A stretch of DNA of 21,312 bases from an uncultured Campylobacter sp. (GTDB lineage Bacteria; Campylobacterota; Campylobacteria; Campylobacterales; Campylobacteraceae): assembly GCF_963526985.1 (NCBI RefSeq), contig NZ_CAURPW010000020.1:1-21312 (forward strand), given 5' to 3'. Under the pieces are notes generated by a model. That model was not told the DNA's origin. It did no database searches and saw nothing but the letters and a program-made list of their open reading frames with translations. Shown here one piece after another: positions 1-7,408 of the stretch; the stretch's first letter is position 1, and each line of letters starts with the position of its first letter. Both the position numbers and the translations under genes were made by a program.

Positions 1-2954
1 ATACGTTTAACGTAACCGGAGCTACGGGAGCTATCATACCGATTAACGGCGGAGCCGGTAGAGATACGGTTAATATAAACGGAATGAGCGGTAGCCACGG
101 ACAGCATGTAGAGATGAGCGGAGTAGAGATTTTAAACGTAAATTTAAGCTCTAGTGGAGCCACGCTTGATTTTAGCAGAGCTAGGGATATAGACACTCTA
201 GGTATAGGCGGAGCTAACGCTAACGTACTAGCTATAAACTCTAACATAAAAACCGTAAACGCCAACGCCGCAGGCGAGAACAAAGTAACTCTAGACGGAG
301 TTAGGGAAGCCCAGTTTAACGTCGTAAACGGCAATAGGCCGGCTCAGTTTTTATCTACGACCGTTCAAAAACTAAACGCCCTTATAAATAAAGATACGAT
401 TAACGACTTTAGAACCAATACCCCGGCTCTAAAAGAGTTAAATTTAACCGTGGAAAAATCAGCCGATTCTATCGATTTTTATGCCGACAACGCGCAATCA
501 ATCGAGACGCTAAACATAGTAAACAAATACGCTTCTACTTTTAATCAGTACGTAAATAACGGCGGAAGCAACGTAGAACCGTATAACGCCCTAACGCTAA
601 AAACCCTAAACGTGGAGACTAAGGGAGACTATAACGTAGGCAATCATCTAAGCGGTATCAGTCTAATAAATTTAAAGGCCTTAGACGACGAAACTAACGT
701 AACTTTTCAAAAACTAGGCGTCAAAACATACGCTCCAAATCCTTATCAAGGCACCCAAGACATCACTCTAAACGCCCAAAACCTAAAGACTTTAAGCGTA
801 GCGGCGTCGGATAAAATAGTCACTACTAGAAACGTAAGCCTAACCTCTACTACGGATAAAGAGGATGCTACGGTAACCTACGGACAAATAGGCGATAGCG
901 CTACTGCTAAAGCTAACGACGTAAGCATAAACGCTACGGGACAAAAGACGCTAACGACGGGAAACATCTACGCAAACGGCGACGTAAATTTAACGACTAA
1001 ATTTACGCAGGAAGGGTCAAGCGCAATATACGCCAAAGAGACGGTATCAACAGATACTAGCGTAGTAGGAGAAATTAAAGCTAGAAATTTCTCTTTAAAC
1101 CACAGCGCAAACTCTGGTATAACAGACGGCATTATACGAACTAACGGAAATTTAGATGCAACCGGAAATTTAACCGTAAACGCAAGCGGATATAAAGAGC
1201 TAAAGATGAGCGTAACTCCGGTAACCGCCTTTAGTCCGATAACCGATTGGGAAAAGATAACCGTAGGCCAAGACGCTACGTTTAATACGACCGCTACCGT
1301 AGCAGGAGCCTCCGTAGAGATAGGCTATCAACCTAGCCCTAGCGTAATGACTCCTGACGCAGTTACCGTAAAAGCAAAGAACCTAAAAATAAATGCTAAC
1401 GCAGCTTCAGGCATAACCGATTCCACCCTAAAGCTAGCAAACTACGAGTCTTTAGGCGGAAATATCGACATAACGGCAAATAATCAAAAAACAGTCGATA
1501 TAGGCTGGCTAAGAGGATTTAACACCAATGATAACAGCAAGAAAAGCGATGTAAACATAAACCTAAATACGAACGTAGCCGATGCTAGCGTAAAGATAGG
1601 AACAGAGGATTCAACCTATAAGTATGGTATCGGTACTAGAGTAAGCGGTCACGTAACAGACCATGTCGAGGTTAAAAACGTAAATTTTAAAGCTTACGGA
1701 CAAAAGACGCTAGAAGTAAAAAGTATATGGGCGGAAGGCGATATCAATATAGATGTCAAGGGTAACGGTATTGAGTCTACGGCTATGTTTAAAGGCCATA
1801 TAAACGGAAATAATAATGTTACGATTAATGCAAATAATCTGAGAGAACTAAATTTGCCAGGTATCCACGGAAAGGATGTCTTCATAAATACGGGAACAAA
1901 CAATTATTTGCAAAACGTAACGCTAGACAGCATCGGCGGCGATTATGTTACCTTGGATGCATCAAATATGTCTTCTCCGATAACGCCCGCAAGCGGTCCA
2001 TTTGTTAGCATAGGCGCACGTAAAGGAGTTACCATTAAGGCGCATGCCAGTAATGCCGTTAGCTCATTTGTTATTGATGCGGTTGCTCCGGAGATAAAAG
2101 AGTATGTAATAGATATAATAAACGTAAAGGGATCTATATATTCTTATGCTGGCGGAGATATGGAAGTCTTAAAAATAAAAGGCGGCATAACGAATCCCGA
2201 CAGCCTCATAGCAGCAGGAGAAAATTCCGATCTTGAAATAATATGGCTAAGAGGCTTTGATTTAAAAACAATAGATTTAAGCGAATACGAAAATAAAAGC
2301 GGAAAAACAAAAATCGAAACCGACAATGCGGTCTATAATGAAAAAGTAGCTACAATCCTAGGCTCAAAAACCAAAGATGAACTCAACATAAGCTCCGTAA
2401 ATCTAAAATTTATAGATACCGGGGCCGGTGATGACAAGGTTAGTTTCCTGACGCAGCAAAACAAAGACGTAGTCGTAAATTTGGGAGTCGGAGACGATAC
2501 TATCGTGACAACTACTTTGTCGAATAATAAGAAATTCCAAATCAGCGGCGGAGAGGGTAACGATACGTTTAATCTAGGCTTAGCTAAAACAGACGCCGAT
2601 GCTAGCAAATACGTAACCATAACCGACGCAAGCAGAGGCGACAAGATAGGCCTTAGCGACTCGGTAACAGGTTTCGTAAAAACAAATGCAAATGCTACCA
2701 GCGGTCAAACCGACCTAAAAGACGCTATAAACGCGGCTCTAGCTAGCCAGGGTACGACTACGGCAAATAATATATATGCCGTGTATTACGGTAACGAGAC
2801 ATACCTAGTAAGAGACGCCGACGCTAGCAAAACTCTAAGCGCAGGAGATAATCTAGTAAAACTAGCGGGACTATCAAACTACGACGTCCTAAACGGAAAC
2901 GTCATAACCGATACCGACGGCGTAACTAAACTACTAGAGATAACCAACTCTTAA
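1..2954 (+). CDS. S-layer/RTX-like surface protein, 5'-truncated by the window edge
   Basis: The frame is open from the first bases to a TAA at 2952-2954, so the Met at 84 is internal and about 983 C-terminal residues are visible. The protein is rich in Asn, Thr, Ala and Gly, contains no Cys, and is built from degenerate beta-strand modules (NAxxxKTL, GDVxI, SGITD), which suggests a beta-solenoid body. Near the C terminus are three Gly/Asp motifs of RTX calcium-binding type (GAGDDKV, GVGDDTI, GGEGNDTF), then about 125 residues resembling a type I secretion signal region. Known family: the S-layer-RTX protein of C. rectus and relatives, exported without a cleaved signal peptide; C. fetus SapA is an analogue. 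I infer a calcium-dependent surface array protein, but a type I-secreted adhesin is an alternative. Codon use changes in the middle (about 1740-2530). No transporter gene lies in the window. Confidence 0.8.
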   Translation, partial: TFNVTGATGAIIPINGGAGRDTVNINGMSGSHGQHVEMSGVEILNVNLSSSGATLDFSRARDIDTLGIGGANANVLAINSNIKTVNANAAGENKVTLDGVREAQFNVVNGNRPAQFLSTTVQKLNALINKDTINDFRTNTPALKELNLTVEKSADSIDFYADNAQSIETLNIVNKYASTFNQYVNNGGSNVEPYNALTLKTLNVETKGDYNVGNHLSGISLINLKALDDETNVTFQKLGVKTYAPNPYQGTQDITLNAQNLKTLSVAASDKIVTTRNVSLTSTTDKEDATVTYGQIGDSATAKANDVSINATGQKTLTTGNIYANGDVNLTTKFTQEGSSAIYAKETVSTDTSVVGEIKARNFSLNHSANSGITDGIIRTNGNLDATGNLTVNASGYKELKMSVTPVTAFSPITDWEKITVGQDATFNTTATVAGASVEIGYQPSPSVMTPDAVTVKAKNLKINANAASGITDSTLKLANYESLGGNIDITANNQKTVDIGWLRGFNTNDNSKKSDVNINLNTNVADASVKIGTEDSTYKYGIGTRVSGHVTDHVEVKNVNFKAYGQKTLEVKSIWAEGDINIDVKGNGIESTAMFKGHINGNNNVTINANNLRELNLPGIHGKDVFINTGTNNYLQNVTLDSIGGDYVTLDASNMSSPITPASGPFVSIGARKGVTIKAHASNAVSSFVIDAVAPEIKEYVIDIINVKGSIYSYAGGDMEVLKIKGGITNPDSLIAAGENSDLEIIWLRGFDLKTIDLSEYENKSGKTKIETDNAVYNEKVATILGSKTKDELNISSVNLKFIDTGAGDDKVSFLTQQNKDVVVNLGVGDDTIVTTTLSNNKKFQISGGEGNDTFNLGLAKTDADASKYVTITDASRGDKIGLSDSVTGFVKTNANATSGQTDLKDAINAALASQGTTTANNIYAVYYGNETYLVRDADASKTLSAGDNLVKLAGLSNYDVLNGNVITDTDGVTKLLEITNS
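939..1712 (+). repeat. Degenerate internal modules of the S-layer protein (GQKTL type)
   Basis: The 15-mer GGACAAAAGACGCTA occurs at 939-953 and again at 1698-1712, both encoding GQKTL before a GDV/GDI strand. Related degenerate units read LNAQNLKTL, VNASGYKEL, ITANNQKTV and INANNLREL. WLRGF occurs twice (near 1506 and 2246). These look like diverged copies of one beta-helix module rather than an exact tandem array. Confidence 0.55.
2421..2570 (+). repeat. Three RTX-like Ca-binding motifs at 63-bp spacing
   Basis: GAGDDKV begins at 2421, GVGDDTI at 2484 and GGEGNDTF at 2547, so successive motifs start exactly 63 bp (21 residues) apart. Classic RTX nonapeptides repeat every 9 residues. Here each motif ends a longer strand-turn unit, suggesting a sparse beta-roll or a calcium-binding edge of the beta-helix. 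Confidence 0.6.
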
Positions 2955-3543
2955 AAATTTCCCTCTTAGGATTTACGTCTATAAGGCGTAAATCCGCCTT
3001 AAGCGATCCAAAAACGCTTTATATATTTAGCCTACGCGTAAATTTACTCAAAAACCCCGCAAGCTATCTAAAAATCTAAACCCGAGTAAAAGAGCTTTAA
3101 GCTTTAAACTAAACGCTAAATTAAAAAAAGAGTAGCTGCGCTTATATAGACTCGTAAAATAGATTTAAATTTAAGCGACCTGATAAATTTAACAGTAACG
3201 TTTGCTCTTAGTTAAATAAGGTTTAAAGCCTAGTATTTTTATACGTAGATTATAAATCCTTGCGTTATACGCCTAATAAGAAATAACTAGCAAAACGCTA
3301 AAACAGTAAAAACTAGATTAGCCCTAGCGTCCCTAAAACCGCATGCAAATTTACTAGCCTAAAACCTAACGCTCATGAATAAATTTAACCAGCGGTTTGC
3401 GTTTATAATAAATACGCAAGCTAAATTTTCTAATCAAAGGCGCAAACGTACTCAAATTTAACCGCGATAATTAAATTTTACGCATAGCGTACAAATAGCC
3501 GATTTGAGTAAATTTACGCGCTTACATTAGGCTAGCTCTAACC
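2955..3543. other. Gene-free interval between the S-layer gene and the iadA remnant
   Basis: About 590 bp with no credible coding frame on either strand. It separates convergent genes. It holds a perfect 9-bp hairpin near its left end and about nine AAATTT hexamers. No insertion-sequence ends, tRNA or long direct repeats were seen. Confidence 0.6.
2969..3000 (+). terminator. Hairpin after the S-layer gene, possible terminator
   Basis: GGATTTACG (2969-2977) pairs perfectly with CGTAAATCC (2987-2995) around a 9-nt loop, starting 14 bp after the S-layer stop codon. No U-tract follows. A second stem, AAGGCG (2983-2988) with CGCCTT (2995-3000), is mutually exclusive with the first. The position suits a terminator between convergent genes, but the missing U-tract lowers confidence. 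Confidence 0.4.
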
Positions 3544-4009
3544 TCACTCAAAAAATCCCTTTTTTAATAGCTTGCCCTCTTTCACGCAAAACTCCCCTTT
3601 TGCTATGACGCTATCTAGGTTTAGAGCTTCGTCAAATACCGCAAAATCAGCGTCAAAGCCTACTTTTATCTCGCCTTTGCCGCTTAGATTTAGGTATTTT
3701 GCGACGTTTTTGCCCATCATGCTTAGCGCTTGCGGGATGGTTAGGATTTTATTTTTGACGCAGGCTTGCAAGACTTCTAAATTCGTCTCGCACGAAGCGC
3801 AGCCATATCCCACTAGCGCGCCCTTTTCGTCAAATCTAGGTACGCTGCCGTTGCCGTCCGAGCTCATCGTTAGGCGCTCTAAATTTAGCCCGTTAGTAAG
3901 CCCGTAGGCGATGGCTTCGTGAAGCGGGGTGGTTTCTAAAGCTAAATTTAAGTTTGCTGATTTAAGAGAGTTTGGCGTAAATTTAACTTGTATAAATTTA
4001 GCAAGCGAC
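3544..4009 (-). pseudogene. iadA: 5'-truncated remnant of isoaspartyl (beta-aspartyl) dipeptidase
   Basis: The minus-strand frame, stop TGA at 3544-3546, reads an IadA-like C terminus: SSDGNGSVPRFDEKG, then LSGKGEIKVGFDADFAVFD, typical of the amidohydrolase closing strand. IadA hydrolyses isoaspartyl dipeptides and is normally about 390 residues. Only about 135-150 remain. The frame stays open upstream of the internal Met at 3865-3867, with family-like residues (PLHEAIAYGL, NLERLT) as far as about 3969, and then runs into recO. The Asp of SSDGNGS, the catalytic acid in the family, is kept, but the N-terminal metal site (HxH, carbamylated Lys and His ligands) is gone. It lies directly downstream of recO on the same strand. 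I infer a deletion remnant with no enzyme activity. Confidence 0.75.
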
Positions 4010-4624
4010 TCAAAGTCCCTGGAGTAAAACCGAGTAGAGCGCGTCTATCTCGCTATCGTCAAGCAGCAGCGTAGAGCGCTCGCTAAAGAGCATTTTTATC
4101 TTTTCTATCTCAAAGCCCTTTTGCGCGGCGCAGTGCTCGTGGGCGGGCAAAAAGCCTCTAGCTAGCGCCACGCTATCCTCCACGGGCTCGTCGCAGATAA
4201 AGCAAAAAAGCTCGTCGTGCAGCCTGCCCTCGGCCTCTAAAATTCGCACGTAGCTCTCGATGAGTAGGCGTTTGGGAGCACCCCTGTCAAAGCGCGAGGC
4301 GCAAAGCTCGAGCTCGCGAAAATACACCTCGTCTATCTGCTCGACGTCTCGCAGGTGCGCGTAGAGTAGGCGCATAAACTGCTGCCACACGAGTAGCCGC
4401 TCGCGCGAGAGCAGCCAACGGTAGCCTAGGTGCAGGACGCTGCGCAGGTGCGGGAGGAAGTTTCCGCCGCCTTCGAGCTCGAAGTCGATCTTGTAGCCTT
4501 GCAGGACGTTTGAGTGGCGCGCGCCGTAGAAGCGGTAGGATTTGACTAGCAGCGAGGGCGTGAGGATGTAGACGAGTAGGTCCTCGTCGCGCACTTTTTG
4601 CGTGTGCAGGATGTAGCCTTGCAT
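4010..4624 (-). CDS. recO: DNA repair protein RecO, epsilonproteobacterial form
   Basis: 204 residues, starting at ATG 4622-4624, two bases after the dus stop. It begins MQGYILHTQKVRDEDLLVYI, like the OB-fold domain of RecO, followed by a helical domain and a zinc-finger-like CFIC (C141, C144) with HEHC (H162, H164, C165). RecO acts with RecR in RecF-pathway recombinational repair, helping load RecA on SSB-coated DNA. It is shorter than E. coli RecO (about 240 residues), as I expect for Campylobacter. It is probably the last intact gene of the accD operon. The 5' half is strikingly GC-rich: my hand count over 4381-4500 is 77 of 120, against about 35% in a sample of thrB. Assignment rests on N-terminal similarity, length and position. 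Confidence 0.75.
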   Translation of the reverse strand: MQGYILHTQKVRDEDLLVYILTPSLLVKSYRFYGARHSNVLQGYKIDFELEGGGNFLPHLRSVLHLGYRWLLSRERLLVWQQFMRLLYAHLRDVEQIDEVYFRELELCASRFDRGAPKRLLIESYVRILEAEGRLHDELFCFICDEPVEDSVALARGFLPAHEHCAAQKGFEIEKIKMLFSERSTLLLDDSEIDALYSVLLQGL

Positions 4625-4626
4625 GG

Positions 4627-5547
4627 TTAGAAAAAGGCTTGGATTTTTTGGCGCAGGATGTCAGGCTCGGCGATGTGATTTATCTCGTCGCGAAAGGCGC
4701 TTGCACCGTCTATGCCTTTTGAATAGCGGTGTAGGTGCTTGCGAAATATCGCCGCTCCGTGCTCGCCGTAGTGCTCGATCATCGCGTCAAAATGCGCCAA
4801 AATGATCGCCTTTTTCGTCGCCGCGTCGATGCTGCCGCCCGTCTTTATCTCGTGGAAAACCCACGGCCTACCTATGCAGGCGCGTCCTATCATTAGTGCG
4901 TCAGCATTAGTTAAATTTAACGCGTCGGTAGCATTTTCGGGCGAGATGTCGCCGTTTGCGATGACGGGGATGGTCACTGCTTCTTTGGCTCGGCCGATCG
5001 CGGCGTAGTCTACCGCAGCCGTGTAGCCGCCCGCTCTCGTGCGTCCGTGAAATGCGATGTAGTCCGCTCCGGCGTCCTGTGCAGCAAGGGCTAAAATTTC
5101 GGGTATTTTCTTATCAAAACCCAGGCGCAATTTGACGCTAGTCATTTGCTTATTTGAGATTTTTTTGATAGTTTCTACGATGCGTTTTAGATTTGAGATA
5201 TCTTTTAGCAGCGCTGAACCCGCAGACTGTTTGACGACTTTTGGCACCGGGCAGCCGCAGTTTAGATCGATCCCGTCGATGCCTTCGATACCGTTTAAAA
5301 TCTCAACCGCTTTTTTGATGACGTCTGCGTCGCTGCCTGCGATCTGCACGATGTAGGGTGTTTCAAGCGGAGATTTTTTGAGCATCTCAAGAGTTTTGCT
5401 ACCCTCGTAAACCAGTGCGTTTGCGCTAATCATCTCGCTTACGGTCACGTCGCAGCCAAACTGCTTGACCACGCTTCTAAGCGGTAGATCCGAAAAGCCC
5501 GCGAGCGGAGCTAGAAAAAGCGGCTTTTTTGAAAAATCTATCAGCAA
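4627..5547 (-). CDS. dus: tRNA-dihydrouridine synthase (Dus family)
   Basis: 306 residues; reduces uridine in tRNA to dihydrouridine using FMN and NAD(P)H. The TIM-barrel signatures are present: PLFLAPLAGFSD (9-20, FMN loop), DLNCGCP with the catalytic Cys at 99, VKLRLG with an FMN-contacting Lys at 139, FHGRTRAGGY (166-175), ANGDI and MIGRACIGRPW. The start is TTG at 5545-5547, which overlaps the stop of the upstream gene. No ATG is available before the conserved region; the adjacent CTG is an alternative start. recO follows after two bases. It corresponds to C. jejuni Cj0123c as I recall it. Whether it is functionally DusA-, DusB- or DusC-like cannot be told from sequence alone. Confidence 0.9.
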   Translation of the reverse strand: MLIDFSKKPLFLAPLAGFSDLPLRSVVKQFGCDVTVSEMISANALVYEGSKTLEMLKKSPLETPYIVQIAGSDADVIKKAVEILNGIEGIDGIDLNCGCPVPKVVKQSAGSALLKDISNLKRIVETIKKISNKQMTSVKLRLGFDKKIPEILALAAQDAGADYIAFHGRTRAGGYTAAVDYAAIGRAKEAVTIPVIANGDISPENATDALNLTNADALMIGRACIGRPWVFHEIKTGGSIDAATKKAIILAHFDAMIEHYGEHGAAIFRKHLHRYSKGIDGASAFRDEINHIAEPDILRQKIQAFF

Positions 5548-6578
5548 TGCGCGTACTTGAAAAATAGATCTGTTGGGACGTTCTTGCCGCTTTGTCTGAG
5601 ATATAGCAAGGTGCAGAAATTTTGGTATTCGCCGGCTTCAAGGCCCGACAAAACTTCCTGCGCGCGCTCGAGCATCTCAAACTCAAACAGTAGATAGACG
5701 TATGCTTCCTGCGCCTCTTGGCGTTCGTTTTTGAGGCGCTCGAATATGCCGATGACGGCGTCCGGAGCGATTTTGTTTTTTAGCGTCGCGGCGCTGATAC
5801 CAAAGCTATCTTTTGAAATTTTATCCGAATTTAACAGCTCCAAAATATCGTCGTTGCTCAAATTTATCTCGTCTTTGGCAAAGCGGGCGATAAGAGTCAT
5901 GATCTCTTTTTCGTCTAGATCGGGAGCAAATTTTTTGATATCGGCGAGCGAGCCTAAATTTATTAGCTTTTGCCTTGCTTCGCGGACTATTTGGCCCTGA
6001 TCGCCCATAGGTTTTTTAAGCGTTTCTAGATAGTACCCGTCCAAATTCGCTATTTTGTTTAGCTCGTTTTTGATAAAGAGAGGATTGTCCTTAGGTAGCT
6101 TAAATTTCTTTAGGTCGGCGACTTCGCCGTTTTTGACTGTGCGCATTACGCCTAGGACGTTTTGTAGCTCCTCGCCCTCGATATTTGCGTCTTTGTATCT
6201 ATCCCACGGCGAGAGGATTCTAGCTATCTGGGACGGGATTTTATAAAAATTCGTTTTAAAGTCTTTGTTCGTATCAAGGCCGAGTAAAATTTCTTTGCCG
6301 AGCTCTCTGTAAAATTTCTCATCATGCGAAATTTTGCGTTTAAAGGCGTAAAATTTAAATCCGTGATAGGCCATGTGAAGCACGCAAAATAGCGTCAAAA
6401 TCGCAGGCGGTAGTATCATCCAGACGGCGACGGGTAAATTTAACGCATACTCGACGTCGCTACCAAATAGGGTAAATTTAAGATGAAGCTCGTAGGAGCC
6501 GCCCTCAAAAAGATAAACGATCGCGCCGACTACGACCAGGTAAAGCAAGGCGCAAGCTATAAAACGTTTGATTTGCAT
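5541..6578 (-). CDS. Conserved two-TM membrane protein of Campylobacter, function unknown
   Basis: 345 residues. Two hydrophobic segments at about 6-24 and 49-72 flank a short extracytoplasmic loop. A long, charged, mostly helical soluble part follows (about 75-345), presumably cytoplasmic. The N-terminal arrangement is reminiscent of LapA-like (DUF1049) small membrane domains, but I cannot assign it with confidence. The C-terminal part has Leu/Ala/Glu-rich helical pairs that could be TPR-like. It lies between dksA (9 bp gap) and dus (7 bp overlap), so it is translated as part of the accD operon. By position it matches C. jejuni Cj0124c, a conserved membrane protein of unknown role. The RBS of dus lies inside this gene. 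Confidence 0.7.
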   Translation of the reverse strand: MQIKRFIACALLYLVVVGAIVYLFEGGSYELHLKFTLFGSDVEYALNLPVAVWMILPPAILTLFCVLHMAYHGFKFYAFKRKISHDEKFYRELGKEILLGLDTNKDFKTNFYKIPSQIARILSPWDRYKDANIEGEELQNVLGVMRTVKNGEVADLKKFKLPKDNPLFIKNELNKIANLDGYYLETLKKPMGDQGQIVREARQKLINLGSLADIKKFAPDLDEKEIMTLIARFAKDEINLSNDDILELLNSDKISKDSFGISAATLKNKIAPDAVIGIFERLKNERQEAQEAYVYLLFEFEMLERAQEVLSGLEAGEYQNFCTLLYLRQSGKNVPTDLFFKYAHC

Positions 6579-6587
6579 GGCGTACCC

Positions 6588-6941
6588 CTATTTTGCGGTT
6601 TTTTCCACTATCTCGCGGCAGGTGATGCAGTATCTTGCGTGCGGCTTGACGCGCAGACGCGCCAGGCCGATCTCCTCCTCGCACATCTCGCAGATGCCGT
6701 AGGTTTTGTCGGCGATCTTTCGCAGCGAGACGTCGATCTCGGCTAGTTCTTGTCTTTGTTGAGTGCTGATTGATTGCTCTATGAGCTGATCGGCGTTTAC
6801 GGAGGCGATATCAAACTCGTCGCTGACGCCGCTTTGGCGTAGTCCTGCCATCTCGTTTGACGAGTCAAAAATGTTTTTAGTTATCTGTGCTTTTCGCTCC
6901 AGTAAAAGTGTCTTAAACTGCTCCAAGTCGCTTTTGCGCAT
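6588..6941 (-). CDS. dksA: RNA polymerase-binding transcription factor DksA
   Basis: 117 residues. A coiled coil (about 5-75) carries the tip motif DEFDIA: D41, D44 and A46 fit the DxxDxA needed by E. coli DksA to act in the RNAP secondary channel with ppGpp. A C4 zinc finger follows (C84, C87, C105, C108) with a short basic C-terminal helix. The protein is shorter than E. coli DksA (151 residues), mainly at the N terminus, and close to the C. jejuni protein. The intact tip motif argues for true DksA rather than a TraR-like plasmid protein. Start ATG at 6939-6941. It sits in the accD operon, 9 bp after rlmH. Role known from family: stringent control of rRNA and amino-acid promoters. Confidence 0.9.
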   Translation of the reverse strand: MRKSDLEQFKTLLLERKAQITKNIFDSSNEMAGLRQSGVSDEFDIASVNADQLIEQSISTQQRQELAEIDVSLRKIADKTYGICEMCEEEIGLARLRVKPHARYCITCREIVEKTAK

Positions 6942-6950
6942 TTTGTTCCT

Positions 6951-7406
6951 TTACTTGTGATATGGGTGGTTCGCGTTTATGCAAAGAGCTCTGAAAATTT
7001 GCTCGTGAAGCATAAGTTTGGCGATCTTGTGCGCCATCGTCATGCGGCTGAGGCTAACGATGGCGTCGGTTTTTTGTTTAAAATTTTGGCTCAGCCCGTA
7101 AGCTCCGCCGATAAAAAATGAAATTTGAGCCTTGTTCGAGATGAGTTTGGCAAACTCCTCGCTGTTAAATTCGCGACCCGCTTCGTCAAGCGCCACGCAA
7201 AAGCCGTTTAAATTCGGCTCATAAACCTCGTCGTAAGCTTTTAGCGCTTCGTCTCGCCCCTTGCTTTGGGCTTTGGCGATCTTGTCGTTAAATATAACGA
7301 CGTCTGAAATTTTGGCAAATTTCGACGACATCTTCGCGTACTCTTTGATCTCGTTTTCAAAATTTTCACGTTTTGACTTTTGGATGCAAAACACGGAAAT
7401 TTCCAA
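6951..7406 (-). CDS. rlmH: 23S rRNA (pseudouridine-1915-N3)-methyltransferase RlmH
   Basis: 151 residues, a SPOUT-class methyltransferase that modifies pseudouridine 1915 of helix 69 in 23S rRNA using SAM. The trefoil-knot SAM site is seen as FFIGGAYGL (97-105) and LSRMTMAHKIAKLMLHEQ (119-136). The family ends in a conserved HPYHK tail, present here. Length matches E. coli RlmH (155). The ATG start at 7404-7406 lies two bases after the accD stop, so the genes are probably translationally linked. It corresponds to C. jejuni Cj0126c by position. Confidence 0.93.
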   Translation of the reverse strand: MEISVFCIQKSKRENFENEIKEYAKMSSKFAKISDVVIFNDKIAKAQSKGRDEALKAYDEVYEPNLNGFCVALDEAGREFNSEEFAKLISNKAQISFFIGGAYGLSQNFKQKTDAIVSLSRMTMAHKIAKLMLHEQIFRALCINANHPYHK

Positions 7407-7408
7407 AT

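Noticed and set aside
84..86. ATG at 84 as the true start of the S-layer gene
   Set aside because: The frame is open upstream to the window edge with the same Gly/Asn-rich composition, no Shine-Dalgarno precedes it, and no signal of a start is visible.
3865..3867. ATG at 3865-3867 as the start of a small intact gene
   Set aside because: It lies directly before SSDGNGS, inside the IadA homology that continues upstream in frame; it is an internal Met of a truncated gene.
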